Below are positions 34,822-42,538 of a stretch of DNA of 64,000 nt, one piece after another; position 1 is the first letter of the stretch, and every line of letters begins with the position of its first letter. Source of the DNA: Agromyces cerinus subsp. cerinus (GTDB taxonomy: Bacteria > Actinomycetota > Actinomycetes > Actinomycetales > Microbacteriaceae); NCBI RefSeq assembly GCF_900142065.1, contig NZ_FSRJ01000005.1, positions 213,287-277,286 of the forward strand, in the 5' to 3' direction. The notes beneath the pieces were generated by a model. The model saw only the letters and a program-made list of their open reading frames with translations, made no database searches and was not told where the DNA came from. Made by a program: the position numbers and the translations under genes.

Positions 34822-35871
34822 ATGTCCCTCGAAGCCGCGCGGCCAACGATCAACGACGTCGCCGAGCGCGCCGGCGTCTCGCGGACGACGGTCTCGAACG
34901 CGCTCAACGGCAAGGGCACGATCGGCGAAGCCACCATCGCGCGGGTCAGACGCGTCGCCGATGAACTCGGCTACGAGCCGAATGCGGTCGCACGCGGGTT
35001 GCGACAGTCGAAGCTCGGGGTGATCTCCCTGCTCATCCGCCCGCTCGAGTCGCTCGACACCGCGATGCCCGAAGGCGTCGACTACTTCCTCCGGTTCGCC
35101 GGCTCCGCCGCCCTGGCCGCGATGGATCACGGGTACTCGCTCATGCTCATCTCGGACCCGTCGAAGCCCGGGGCCCCACCGTCCTCGCTCGCGGCCGACG
35201 GATGCCTCGTCGAGGCCCCGATCCGGAACGACCCCGCGCTCAGCCTCCTCGATCGCAAGCGGATCCCCTTCGTGGCGATCGGCGTCGACCCGGCGCGCCC
35301 CGATGCCTTCCCCGCGTTCGTGCAGCAGACCGAGGGCGAGACGGCCCGAGTGCTCGACCACCTGCACGAGGCCGGCGCTCGGCGGATCGCGCTCGTGACC
35401 GGCACCGACGAGAACGCCTGGAACGTGTTCGCGCGAGACGCCTACGAGCAGTGGACGGCCCGGCACGGCGTCGAGGCGATCCACCGCTCCATCGACGAGA
35501 CGCTCGGCGTCGAAGGCGGGCGCATGGTCGCGCACGAACTCCTGTCGGGCGCGACCCCGCCCGACGGCGTGTACTGCCTGACCGGTCGACATGCGGCCGG
35601 ATTCGTCGCAGGAGCCCGCGAACTCGGCATCGATGTCCCGGAGGATCTCGTCGTCGCCGCCGGTTCCGACGCGGTCATGAACCGCACATCGTCTCCGACC
35701 ATCACCGCGCTCGACCTCCGGCCCGTCGAGACAGCACGACTCGCCGTAGACGCCTTGATCCGCATCCTCCAGGACGAGCCCGTCGACTGGTCGAGCCTCG
35801 ACCCGACCAGCGAACTCGTGGTCCGCGAGTCGACGTCACGACGTCGTGGTGACGGGCCCGCGCAGGCCTGA
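34822..35871 (+). CDS. LacI-family transcriptional regulator
   Basis: This 349-residue protein has the LacI helix-turn-helix and hinge at the N terminus (PTINDVAERAGVSRTTVSNALNGKGTI, residues about 8-32, then ELGYEPNAVARGLRQSK). A periplasmic-binding-protein-like effector domain follows to the C terminus (DLVVAAGSDAVMNRTSSPTITALDLRPVE). It is divergent from the Opp/C45 operon, and three AATCGATT operators lie in the shared region, so it is the probable repressor of that operon. LacI proteins usually sense sugars; pairing with a peptide importer is less usual and leaves the inducer open. The ATG at 34822 fits the domain start and the -10 spacing better than the ATG at 34801. Confidence 0.9.
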   Translation: MSLEAARPTINDVAERAGVSRTTVSNALNGKGTIGEATIARVRRVADELGYEPNAVARGLRQSKLGVISLLIRPLESLDTAMPEGVDYFLRFAGSAALAAMDHGYSLMLISDPSKPGAPPSSLAADGCLVEAPIRNDPALSLLDRKRIPFVAIGVDPARPDAFPAFVQQTEGETARVLDHLHEAGARRIALVTGTDENAWNVFARDAYEQWTARHGVEAIHRSIDETLGVEGGRMVAHELLSGATPPDGVYCLTGRHAAGFVAGARELGIDVPEDLVVAAGSDAVMNRTSSPTITALDLRPVETARLAVDALIRILQDEPVDWSSLDPTSELVVRESTSRRRGDGPAQA

Positions 35872-35990
35872 GCTTCCGGGCGGCCTCCCAGCGCATTCGC
35901 ACGCTCGCGGCTCCGCGCTGCAGATCCCCCCGCTCTTGCGTCCACGGCGGTGCCGCTGCGAGCATGGCAGGCACCGACGACTGGAGCCCG

Positions 35991-36500
35991 ATGTCCGAGA
36001 CCCTCGACCGACAGCCGGGCACTGAGCTGTCCACCCTGCCCGGAGCCCTGATCCTCCGACGCACCCGCAGCCTGCTGTACTGCGCACTCGGCACCGGCCT
36101 CGTCTACGGATTCCTCAGCACTGCCTCGCGGAGCCTCTGCCCCGGTGGGATCACGGACGACGGCGGGTTCATCGACAACGACGGCCGACCCACCGAGGTC
36201 GCGCAGTACTGCGTCGACGTGACGATGCGGCCGAGCTCCATCGTCTACGTCGCGATCGCCGTCATCGTGCTCGTCGCGATCACCCGGGTGCTGAAGTCCT
36301 CCGCGAGCGAAGCAGCCGCCCTCCGCACGCTCGATCGTGCGGCCATCCTGCTCGTCGCGGTCACTGCGGTGTGGCTGGTGATCACGCACGTCTCGTTCTG
36401 GATGATCCCGGTCGACCGATGGAATGGCGGGGAGTACTTCCCCCTCCCGTTCACGTTCGGCACCATCGACGTCGACATCGCGCCGCTGCGGCAGGGCTGA
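35991..36500 (+). CDS. Small membrane protein of unknown function (DUF2975-like)
   Basis: This 169-residue protein has three hydrophobic segments (around LLYCALGTGLVYGFLS, SSIVYVAIAVIVLVAI and AAILLVAVTAVWLVITHVSFWMI). An extracytoplasmic loop contains the Cys pair CPGG and YCVD. I do not firmly recognise the family; the spacing recalls small DUF2975-like proteins but the match is weak. The ATG at 35991 is preferred over 35964 because GGAG lies 4 nt upstream. Neighbours give no functional hint: it is rightward between a LacI-type gene and the convergent ROK gene, 12 bp from the latter's stop. Confidence 0.6.
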   Translation: MSETLDRQPGTELSTLPGALILRRTRSLLYCALGTGLVYGFLSTASRSLCPGGITDDGGFIDNDGRPTEVAQYCVDVTMRPSSIVYVAIAVIVLVAITRVLKSSASEAAALRTLDRAAILLVAVTAVWLVITHVSFWMIPVDRWNGGEYFPLPFTFGTIDVDIAPLRQG

Positions 36501-36512
36501 CCTCCGGCGTCG

Positions 36513-37634
36513 TCAGGAGGCGACCCGACGTCGCTCCCGCCCGGCGTCGAAGAGCCAGGCGTCGACGTCGTTCAGGGCGAGCCGGAGCGCGCCGAGCACG
36601 CTGACGTCGGTGCCGAGCACCGAGGCCACGACCTCGACCGGGAAGAGGCATGCCGCGTCGAGGCGCGTCTGGAGCGGCCGGATGAGCCGGTCGCCGACCC
36701 CGGCGAGCTCGCCCGCGATGATGAGCCGGGGAGTGTCGAGCACCGTCACGAGCGTGATGAGGCCGAGCGCGAAGTGCTCGATGAACTCGGCCAGCGCGGC
36801 GCGACTGCGCTCGTCGTCTCCCCCGTCGAGCACGCCGCCGGCGCTCGCGAACTCCCGCAGGGCGGCAGCGGCCCGCGGCCAGCCGAGCTCGGGCAGTCCG
36901 CCGATCTCGCCGGAGGCCCCGTGGCGCCCGAGGTAGGGCTTGCCGTCGATCGTGATCGCCGCCGCCATCGTCGTGCCGGCGAGCACCGTGACCGACGCGT
37001 CGAGGTCGGCGCCCGCCCCGAGCCAGTGCTCGGCGAGCGCTGCGCACCGGGCGTCGTTGCCGACCGAGACGGCGGCCTGCGGGAACATCCGCTCGAATGC
37101 GCCGGCGATGTCGGTGCCCGCCCAGTCGGCCAGGCGGGAGCTGCGCACGACGGTGCCGCTCGCGTCGACGATGCCCGTCGTCGAGACGGCGATCGCCCAG
37201 AGCTCGGTCGGGGTGCGCCCGTGCTCCGCGAGCAGCGCCGAGACCGCGGCCGTCATCGCCGCGAGCCGGTCGGCGGCGGGCAGGTCGGCGTCGAGGCCAC
37301 GCGCGCTGCGAGCGAGCACGACCCCGTCGAGGTCGGCGAGCATCAGTCGCAGTTCGTGCACGCCGAGTTCGCAGGCGACGACGAGTCCGGCATCCGCTCG
37401 GAACGCGAACCGCTTCGCCGGCCGACCGACCGGGCGGTTGGAGACCGCCTCGGGCGCGATCGCGACCACCAGGCCGTCGGCGATCAACTCGGCGACGGCG
37501 TCTTCGACCGTCGGCCGTGACAGACGCGTCGACTCGCCGAGCTCGGTGAAGCTCAGCGAATCCGCCGCACGCAGTCGGCGGAGCACCGCCACACCGTTCT
37601 GGCGCTTCACGAGCGGGCTGCTCCCAGCAATCAT
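36513..37634 (-). CDS. ROK-family transcriptional repressor
   Basis: This 373-residue protein begins with a winged helix-turn-helix (residues about 10-75, with LSFTELGESTRLSRPTVEDAVAELIADGLV). It continues with the ROK sugar-kinase fold: ACELGVHELRLMLADLDG, VGNDARCAALAEHWLGAG and ASGEIGGLPELG. The zinc-binding Cys motif of catalytic ROK kinases is not visible, and His of the usual GEIGH is replaced by Gly, so it is likely a sensor rather than a kinase. It is divergent from a large exported glycosidase-like gene, and a 45-bp AT-rich dyad lies between. That is the expected architecture for sugar-derepressed secreted enzymes. The ATG at 37634 follows GAGGAAG. Confidence 0.88.
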   Translation of the reverse strand: MIAGSSPLVKRQNGVAVLRRLRAADSLSFTELGESTRLSRPTVEDAVAELIADGLVVAIAPEAVSNRPVGRPAKRFAFRADAGLVVACELGVHELRLMLADLDGVVLARSARGLDADLPAADRLAAMTAAVSALLAEHGRTPTELWAIAVSTTGIVDASGTVVRSSRLADWAGTDIAGAFERMFPQAAVSVGNDARCAALAEHWLGAGADLDASVTVLAGTTMAAAITIDGKPYLGRHGASGEIGGLPELGWPRAAAALREFASAGGVLDGGDDERSRAALAEFIEHFALGLITLVTVLDTPRLIIAGELAGVGDRLIRPLQTRLDAACLFPVEVVASVLGTDVSVLGALRLALNDVDAWLFDAGRERRRVAS

Positions 37635-37680
37635 CGGTCTTCCTCGTCCGTCGGGGATTGACAGGCATCTACTGAACTGC

Positions 37681-37709
37681 TTGACTCCCACCGTAATTAT
37701 TAATACTAA
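37681..37709 (+). promoter_or_regulatory. Promoter of the exported glycosidase-like gene
   Basis: TTGACT (37681-37686) and TACTAA (37704-37709) are separated by 17 bp. The hexamers lie inside the dyad described next, so a protein bound there would occlude the promoter. Confidence 0.5.
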
Positions 37710-37729
37710 CTGAATAATTAATCTGGGAG
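37685..37729. promoter_or_regulatory. 45-bp interrupted dyad, candidate ROK operator
   Basis: TAATTATT (37694-37701) and AATAATTA (37713-37720) are perfect inverted arms with an 11-bp spacer. Beyond them CTCCCA (37685-37690) and TGGGAG (37724-37729) are also perfectly inverted. The A/T-rich inner arms resemble NagC/XylR-type ROK operators. The dyad centres at 37707, over the rightward -10. Confidence 0.75.
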
Positions 37730-37793
37730 ACGGCGGACGCAGTCGCGGCACGCCGGCAGTTCACTTGTCCAAGTATCTTCCTCGGGAGTTTCA

Positions 37794-40700
37794 ATGAAGA
37801 GACATCCAGCGCTCCAAGCGCTGACCATCGCATCGGTCGTCGCCGTGGCGACCACCGGTGCCGTGAGCTCGGCGGCCGCCGCCGAAACCGCGGCACCGGC
37901 TGCCTCCGACGGCATCACGGTGACCGCCGGAACGCTGTCGATCGGCCTCGACGCTGCAGGCGCCGTCACGAGCCTCGTCGACCAGCGTCTCGGCGAGAAC
38001 CACCTCGCCGCCGACAAGCAGGCACCCCTCGTGAGCCTCGTCATCGACGGCGTGCAGGAGGTTCCGACCGATGTGTCGCGCGACGGCGACACGCTCGTCT
38101 TCTCCGACGACTCCGTCGGCTACGAGATCGAGGTCGCGATCGACGCCTCGGCGAGCTACACCACGCTCGAGGTCGTCGACGTGCGCGCGCCCGAGAGCGC
38201 CGACGTCGAGTCGCTGCTCTGGGGTCCGCTGCCCACCTCGATCACCGAGACCGTCGGCGAGACGGTCGGCGTCGTGCGCGACGGCGACTTCGCGATCGGC
38301 GTGCGGCCCCTGAACGACCACACCGAGGGCGGATGGCCGCAGGAGTACCAGGAGTTCGGCTGGCAGAGCGAGATGAGCTCGAACCCCTCCGACCTCGAAG
38401 TGGCCCCGCTCGAGGAGTGGAGCGTCGCGGGCGTCGCACCATGGGGCACGGCGCTCCGCGCCTTCAGCTTCGACTACAGCGAGGAGCGCTCCCGCACGCA
38501 GCCCGGTGGCTTCCGGATCCCCGTCGGGCCGCTGCCCGACTCGACGGTCGTCGGATCGAAGGTCGCCGTCTTCGGCAGCACTCCATCGATGGTGCCGACC
38601 GTACTGTCGACCATCTCGAAGGGCGAGTCGCTCCCCTACCCGACGATCGACGGCCAGTGGCAGAAGGTCGCCCAGGCGACCTCGCAGTCGTTCCTCGTGC
38701 TCGGCGACCTCCGCACCTCCACGCTCGACTCCGCCGCGAAGTACGCCGAGGCCGCCGGTCTCGAGTACCTGTACTCGCTGCCGAACGCCGCCGGACCGTG
38801 GAAGGCCACCGGCCACTACGAGTTCGACTCGTCGCTCGGCGGCAGCGACGCCGCGGTCGCCGACTTCGTCGACCGCGCCGATGAGCTCGGCGTGAAGGTG
38901 GGCGTGCACACCCTCTCGGACTTCGTCGCGTCGAACGACGCCTACGTGCAGCCCGCCCCCGCCGACGAGCGTCTCGCACTCGGCGGACGGGCCGAGCTCA
39001 CCCGCCCGCTCTCCGCGAGCGATCGGGTGCTCTACCTCGACGACGACACCCTGCTCGCCGCGGGCGCCCAGGGCAAGAAGCTCCGCATCGGCGACGAGTT
39101 CATCGACTACGGCTCGTTCCAGCAGGTCGGCGACGAGTGGGAGGTGACCGGTCTCACGCGGGGTCGCTGGGGCTCAGCCGCCGCCGCCCACGACTCGGGC
39201 GCGACCGCGGCACGCCTGCTGCAGAACCAGTACGGCGGCGCCCTCGGCGATCTCGGCATCATCGAGGAGATCTCGACCCGCTTCGCCGACATGTGGAACG
39301 GGACCGGCATCCGTGCCATGTCGTTCGACGGTCTCGAGTCCGCCTCGCAGTCGGGGCTCGGCAGCTACGGCATCGCCCGCATGGTCAACGACACGTACGC
39401 GCAGATCGACGACCACGACGGATTCATCTCCGAGACGAGCCGCATGACCTCGAATGCCTGGGACGGCCTGTCGCGCGCCAGCTGGGGCGAGGTCGCGTCC
39501 ACGAGCATGGACCAGGTCTTCATCAACAACGAGTTCTACCACGACAACTACCTGCCGCCGATGATGGGCTGGATCCACCTCTCGGGCAATGAGAGCCTGC
39601 TGAGCATCGAGGGCAAGCTCGCTCGCGCGGCCGGTCTCGACGCCGGCACCGGGCTCCAGACCTCGGTCTCGAGCCTCGCCAACGGCGGCGCGCAGACGAC
39701 GCTCGTGCTCGACGCGATCAAGCAGTGGGAGACCGCGCGCAACCTCGGCGCCTTCACGGCAGAGCAGCGCGAGGCGCTCCGCGACCGGTCGACGAACTGG
39801 CACCTCACCATGGTGTCGGCCGACCGCGAGTGGTCGCTGCAGCAGCTGGATGCCGCGGGCGCACCGATCGGCGAGCCGCAGTCGGTCTCGGTCCCCGAGC
39901 CGGCGATCGTCACCGAGTCGCTGACGGATGCCGAGGACGGCACGCTCTACGGCCAGGTCGTCGAGTCCAACTCGCCGGCGACCATCCGCTACGAGGTCAC
40001 CGCGGGCTCGCTTCCGAAGGGCCTCGAGCTGAACGCCGACACCGGCGGCATCATCGGCATCGCCGAGAAGCCCGGTTCGAGCCGCTTCACGGTCACCGCA
40101 CGCGGCAGCGCCGGCATCGCGGACTCCTCGAAGGAGTTCACGCTGCAGGTGCGACCGTTCACGCCGCGGGCCGACCTCGAGCTCGAGATGCCGCTCGAGC
40201 CGAGCGCCCCGGCCACCGTGACGGTGACGAACGCGGGAACGCACGCGATGAAGAACGTGCGCATCGAGGCCTCGGCCGGCAACGGCTGGGCGATCTCGCC
40301 CGAGCTCCAGACCGTCAAGAAGCTCGACGCGGGCGAGGCCGTCACCGTCGAGCTGCAGCTGACCGAGCAGGATGACGCGTCGCGCACGATCTCCGTGAAG
40401 ACCCGCGTGCTCTTCGACGCCCCGGGCTCGAAGGACAACGAGCTGACCCGCTCTGCGAAGATCGAGCTCCCGCTCGCGAACATCGCGGCGGCCTACAACC
40501 GGGTCTCGATCTCCGATGACGCCGCACCCCGCACGGCCAACTTCGACGGCTCGGGCAACAGCTACTCGGCACAGGCCCTCGCGGCGGCCGGCCTCGTCGC
40601 CGGCGCCGAGTTCGAGCACGACGGGCTGTCGTTCACCTGGCCGTCGGCGGTCGGCGCGCCGAACAGCGTGGCGGGTTCCGCGACGTTCGAGGTCAGCGGC

Positions 40701-41003
40701 GACGGCACCAGGCTCGGCCTGCTCGGCAGCGCCGTCGGCCCGCAGGTGGGCACCGGCACGATCACGTACCGCGACGGATCCACCCAGCCGTTCGAGGTCG
40801 CCTTCAACAACTGGGCGGGCGATGAGGCCGAGGACGCCGTGGTCTCGTCGCGCTACCGCAACACCCCGTCGGGTCCCGCGAACCACGGGTACTACTACCG
40901 CGTGTTCTTCGACTCGGTCGAGCTCGACCCGGCCAAGGAGGTCTACACGATCACCCTGCCGGCGAACGCCTCGATGCGCGTGTTCTCGGTCGCGATCGGC
41001 TGA
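37794..41003 (+). CDS. Large exported glycoside hydrolase-like multidomain protein (unclassified)
   Basis: This 1069-residue protein has a Sec signal (to about residue 30). An N-terminal beta-sandwich-like region (35-290) is followed by a TIM-barrel-like region (about 295-660), with LEYLYSLPNAAGPWKATGHY, GVKVGVHTLSDF and the acidic candidates D512 and E515 in MSFDGLE and E547 in FISETS. A small insertion (around 390-480) reads LRIGDEFIDYGSF and GLTRGRWGS. Next come a He_PIG-like domain (about 720-790), a NEW3-type domain (about 793-870) and a C-terminal beta-sandwich (899-1069) of a type often appended to actinobacterial exported glycosidases. I cannot assign a GH family. It is the sole gene under the dyad/promoter divergent from ROK. 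GGGAG 6 nt upstream supports the ATG. Confidence 0.75.
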   Translation: MKRHPALQALTIASVVAVATTGAVSSAAAAETAAPAASDGITVTAGTLSIGLDAAGAVTSLVDQRLGENHLAADKQAPLVSLVIDGVQEVPTDVSRDGDTLVFSDDSVGYEIEVAIDASASYTTLEVVDVRAPESADVESLLWGPLPTSITETVGETVGVVRDGDFAIGVRPLNDHTEGGWPQEYQEFGWQSEMSSNPSDLEVAPLEEWSVAGVAPWGTALRAFSFDYSEERSRTQPGGFRIPVGPLPDSTVVGSKVAVFGSTPSMVPTVLSTISKGESLPYPTIDGQWQKVAQATSQSFLVLGDLRTSTLDSAAKYAEAAGLEYLYSLPNAAGPWKATGHYEFDSSLGGSDAAVADFVDRADELGVKVGVHTLSDFVASNDAYVQPAPADERLALGGRAELTRPLSASDRVLYLDDDTLLAAGAQGKKLRIGDEFIDYGSFQQVGDEWEVTGLTRGRWGSAAAAHDSGATAARLLQNQYGGALGDLGIIEEISTRFADMWNGTGIRAMSFDGLESASQSGLGSYGIARMVNDTYAQIDDHDGFISETSRMTSNAWDGLSRASWGEVASTSMDQVFINNEFYHDNYLPPMMGWIHLSGNESLLSIEGKLARAAGLDAGTGLQTSVSSLANGGAQTTLVLDAIKQWETARNLGAFTAEQREALRDRSTNWHLTMVSADREWSLQQLDAAGAPIGEPQSVSVPEPAIVTESLTDAEDGTLYGQVVESNSPATIRYEVTAGSLPKGLELNADTGGIIGIAEKPGSSRFTVTARGSAGIADSSKEFTLQVRPFTPRADLELEMPLEPSAPATVTVTNAGTHAMKNVRIEASAGNGWAISPELQTVKKLDAGEAVTVELQLTEQDDASRTISVKTRVLFDAPGSKDNELTRSAKIELPLANIAAAYNRVSISDDAAPRTANFDGSGNSYSAQALAAAGLVAGAEFEHDGLSFTWPSAVGAPNSVAGSATFEVSGDGTRLGLLGSAVGPQVGTGTITYRDGSTQPFEVAFNNWAGDEAEDAVVSSRYRNTPSGPANHGYYYRVFFDSVELDPAKEVYTITLPANASMRVFSVAIG

Positions 41004-41024
41004 CGCAACGCCGACGCCGCATGA

Positions 41025-41057
41025 GGGCGGGCCGACCGGTCTCCGGTCGGCCCGCCC
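41025..41057 (+). terminator. Rho-independent-type terminator after the glycosidase-like gene
   Basis: GGGCGGGCCGACCGG (41025-41039) and its exact reverse complement (41043-41057) form a 15-bp stem with a 3-nt loop. The stem is followed by TTCTGT. It lies 22 bp after the stop codon. Confidence 0.8.
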
Positions 41058-41068
41058 TTCTGTCACGC

Positions 41069-41116
41069 CGAGCGGATGCCTCGTCCCGGACGCATCGGCC
41101 GCGAGGCATCCGCTCG
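41069..41116. repeat. Second 15-bp inverted repeat upstream of ectB
   Basis: CGAGCGGATGCCTCG (41069-41083) is exactly inverted at 41102-41116 with an 18-nt loop. Each arm contains the recurring GGATGCC/GGCATCC word. It sits between the terminator and the ectB promoter region (-10-like TACGAT at 41151-41156) and could serve as a back-up terminator or DNA-level site. Confidence 0.6.
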
Positions 41117-41203
41117 CTCGTGCCCGGCCGATGCACCTGCCATCCAGCCGTACGATCTAGGCTCGAAGCACCGTCACCCGAACTGCAGAAGGAGCATGCC
41201 GCC

Positions 41204-42478
41204 ATGAGCGACGCCGCGAACCTCGACGTCTTCGACCGCCGCGAGTCGGAGGTGCGCGGGTACGTCCGCGCGTTCCCCACTGTCTTCGACCGTGCGAGCG
41301 GCTCGACCCTCGTCGACGCCGACGGCCGCGAGTACCTCGACTTCTTCGCCGGTGCCGGTGTGCTGAACTACGGGCACAACAACCCCGTGTTCACCCGTGC
41401 GCTCATCGAGTACCTCGAGCGCGACGGCATCATCCACGGCCTCGACATGGCGACCTCGGCCAAGCGCGCGTTCATCGAGGCGTTCGAGCAGTACGTGCTC
41501 GCGCCGCGCGGCCTCGACCACAAGCTGCAGTTCACCGGTCCGACCGGTGCGAACGCCGTCGAGGCGGCGCTCAAGGTCGCCCGCCAGGCCACCGGCCGCT
41601 CCAACGTCGTCGCGTTCACGAACGCGTTCCACGGCCTCAGTGTCGGCGCCCTCGCGGCGACCGGCAACAGCACCTATCGCGAGGCCGCGGGCATGCCGCT
41701 CGGCAACGTGACGCGCCTCCCCTACGACGGCTACCTCGGCGCCGACGTCGACACGCTCGACCTGTTCGAGAAGATGCTCGGCGACCCCGGATCGGGCCTC
41801 GACCTGCCCGCCGCCGTGATCGTCGAAGCGGTGCAGGGCGAGGGCGGCATCAACGTCGCGAGCGTGCCGTGGCTGCAGCGCCTGCGCGCGTTGACCGCCG
41901 AGCGCGGCATCCTGCTCATCCTCGACGAGATCCAGTCGGGCGTCGGCCGCACCGGTTCGTTCTTCGCCTTCGAGGCCGCCGGCATCGTGCCCGACATCGT
42001 CACCGTCTCGAAGTCGATCTCGGGCTCGGGCCTGCCGATGTCGCTCGTGCTGCTGCGCCCCGAGGTCGACGTATGGAAGCCGGGCGCCCACACGGGCACC
42101 TTCCGCGGCAACAACCTCGCCTTCGTGTCGGCGCGCGTCGCGCTCGAGACCTACTGGGCCGACGCCGAGTTCACCGACGCCGTGGCCGCCAAGTCGGCGC
42201 TGCTGCGCGCGGAGCTCGAGGCGATCGCGGCCGAGTACCCCGAACTCGGCTTCGTGGTGCGCGGCCGCGGCCTGATGTACGGCCTCGCCTGCGACGCCGA
42301 CCGCGCGCTCGCCGGCCGCATCTCGAAGGAGGCGTTCACGCGAGGCCTCGTCATCGAGACCTCGGGCGCCTTCGACGAGGTGCTGAAGTTCCTGCCCGCG
42401 CTCACGATCACCGACGACGAGCTGCGTCGCGGTCTCGCGATCGTGCGCGAGAGCCTCGCTGCGGTGCGCTCGGCCTGA
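41204..42478 (+). CDS. ectB: Diaminobutyrate--2-oxoglutarate transaminase (EctB family), orphan
   Basis: This 424-residue class III PLP aminotransferase has YLDFFAGAGVLNYGHNNP near the N terminus, FTGPTGANAVEAALKVARQATGR, the LILDEIQSGVGRTG motif and the PLP Lys at residue 270 (VSKSISGSGLPMS). TGTFRGNNLAFV is the EctB-group C-terminal signature. It makes L-2,4-diaminobutyrate from aspartate semialdehyde with glutamate as donor. No ectA or ectC is adjacent, so an ectoine operon is not supported here. An alternative use is supply of diaminobutyrate for the B-type peptidoglycan of several Microbacteriaceae. GGAG lies 9 nt before the ATG; an in-frame ATG at 41195 is too close to that site. Confidence 0.88.
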   Translation: MSDAANLDVFDRRESEVRGYVRAFPTVFDRASGSTLVDADGREYLDFFAGAGVLNYGHNNPVFTRALIEYLERDGIIHGLDMATSAKRAFIEAFEQYVLAPRGLDHKLQFTGPTGANAVEAALKVARQATGRSNVVAFTNAFHGLSVGALAATGNSTYREAAGMPLGNVTRLPYDGYLGADVDTLDLFEKMLGDPGSGLDLPAAVIVEAVQGEGGINVASVPWLQRLRALTAERGILLILDEIQSGVGRTGSFFAFEAAGIVPDIVTVSKSISGSGLPMSLVLLRPEVDVWKPGAHTGTFRGNNLAFVSARVALETYWADAEFTDAVAAKSALLRAELEAIAAEYPELGFVVRGRGLMYGLACDADRALAGRISKEAFTRGLVIETSGAFDEVLKFLPALTITDDELRRGLAIVRESLAAVRSA

Positions 42479-42486
42479 TCACGGAT

Positions 42487-42528
42487 GCTCCGGGGCGGGC
42501 GCGTCCCCCGACGCCCGCGCCCCGGAGC
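42487..42528. terminator. Bidirectional terminator between ectB and the YtcJ-type gene
   Basis: The arms 42487-42505 and 42510-42528 pair at 17 of 19 positions around a CCCC loop; the first 11 pairs (GCTCCGGGGCG) are perfect. It lies between convergent stops at 42478 and 42539. Confidence 0.75.
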
Positions 42529-42538
42529 GGCACTCGTG

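Noticed and set aside
35872..35990. Regulatory region before the small membrane protein
   Set aside because: No palindrome, promoter hexamers or hairpin stand out from the GC-rich background.
41204..42478. Ectoine biosynthesis cluster
   Set aside because: Only an EctB-type gene is present. Upstream is a glycosidase-like gene, downstream a convergent amidohydrolase; no ectA, ectC or ectD.
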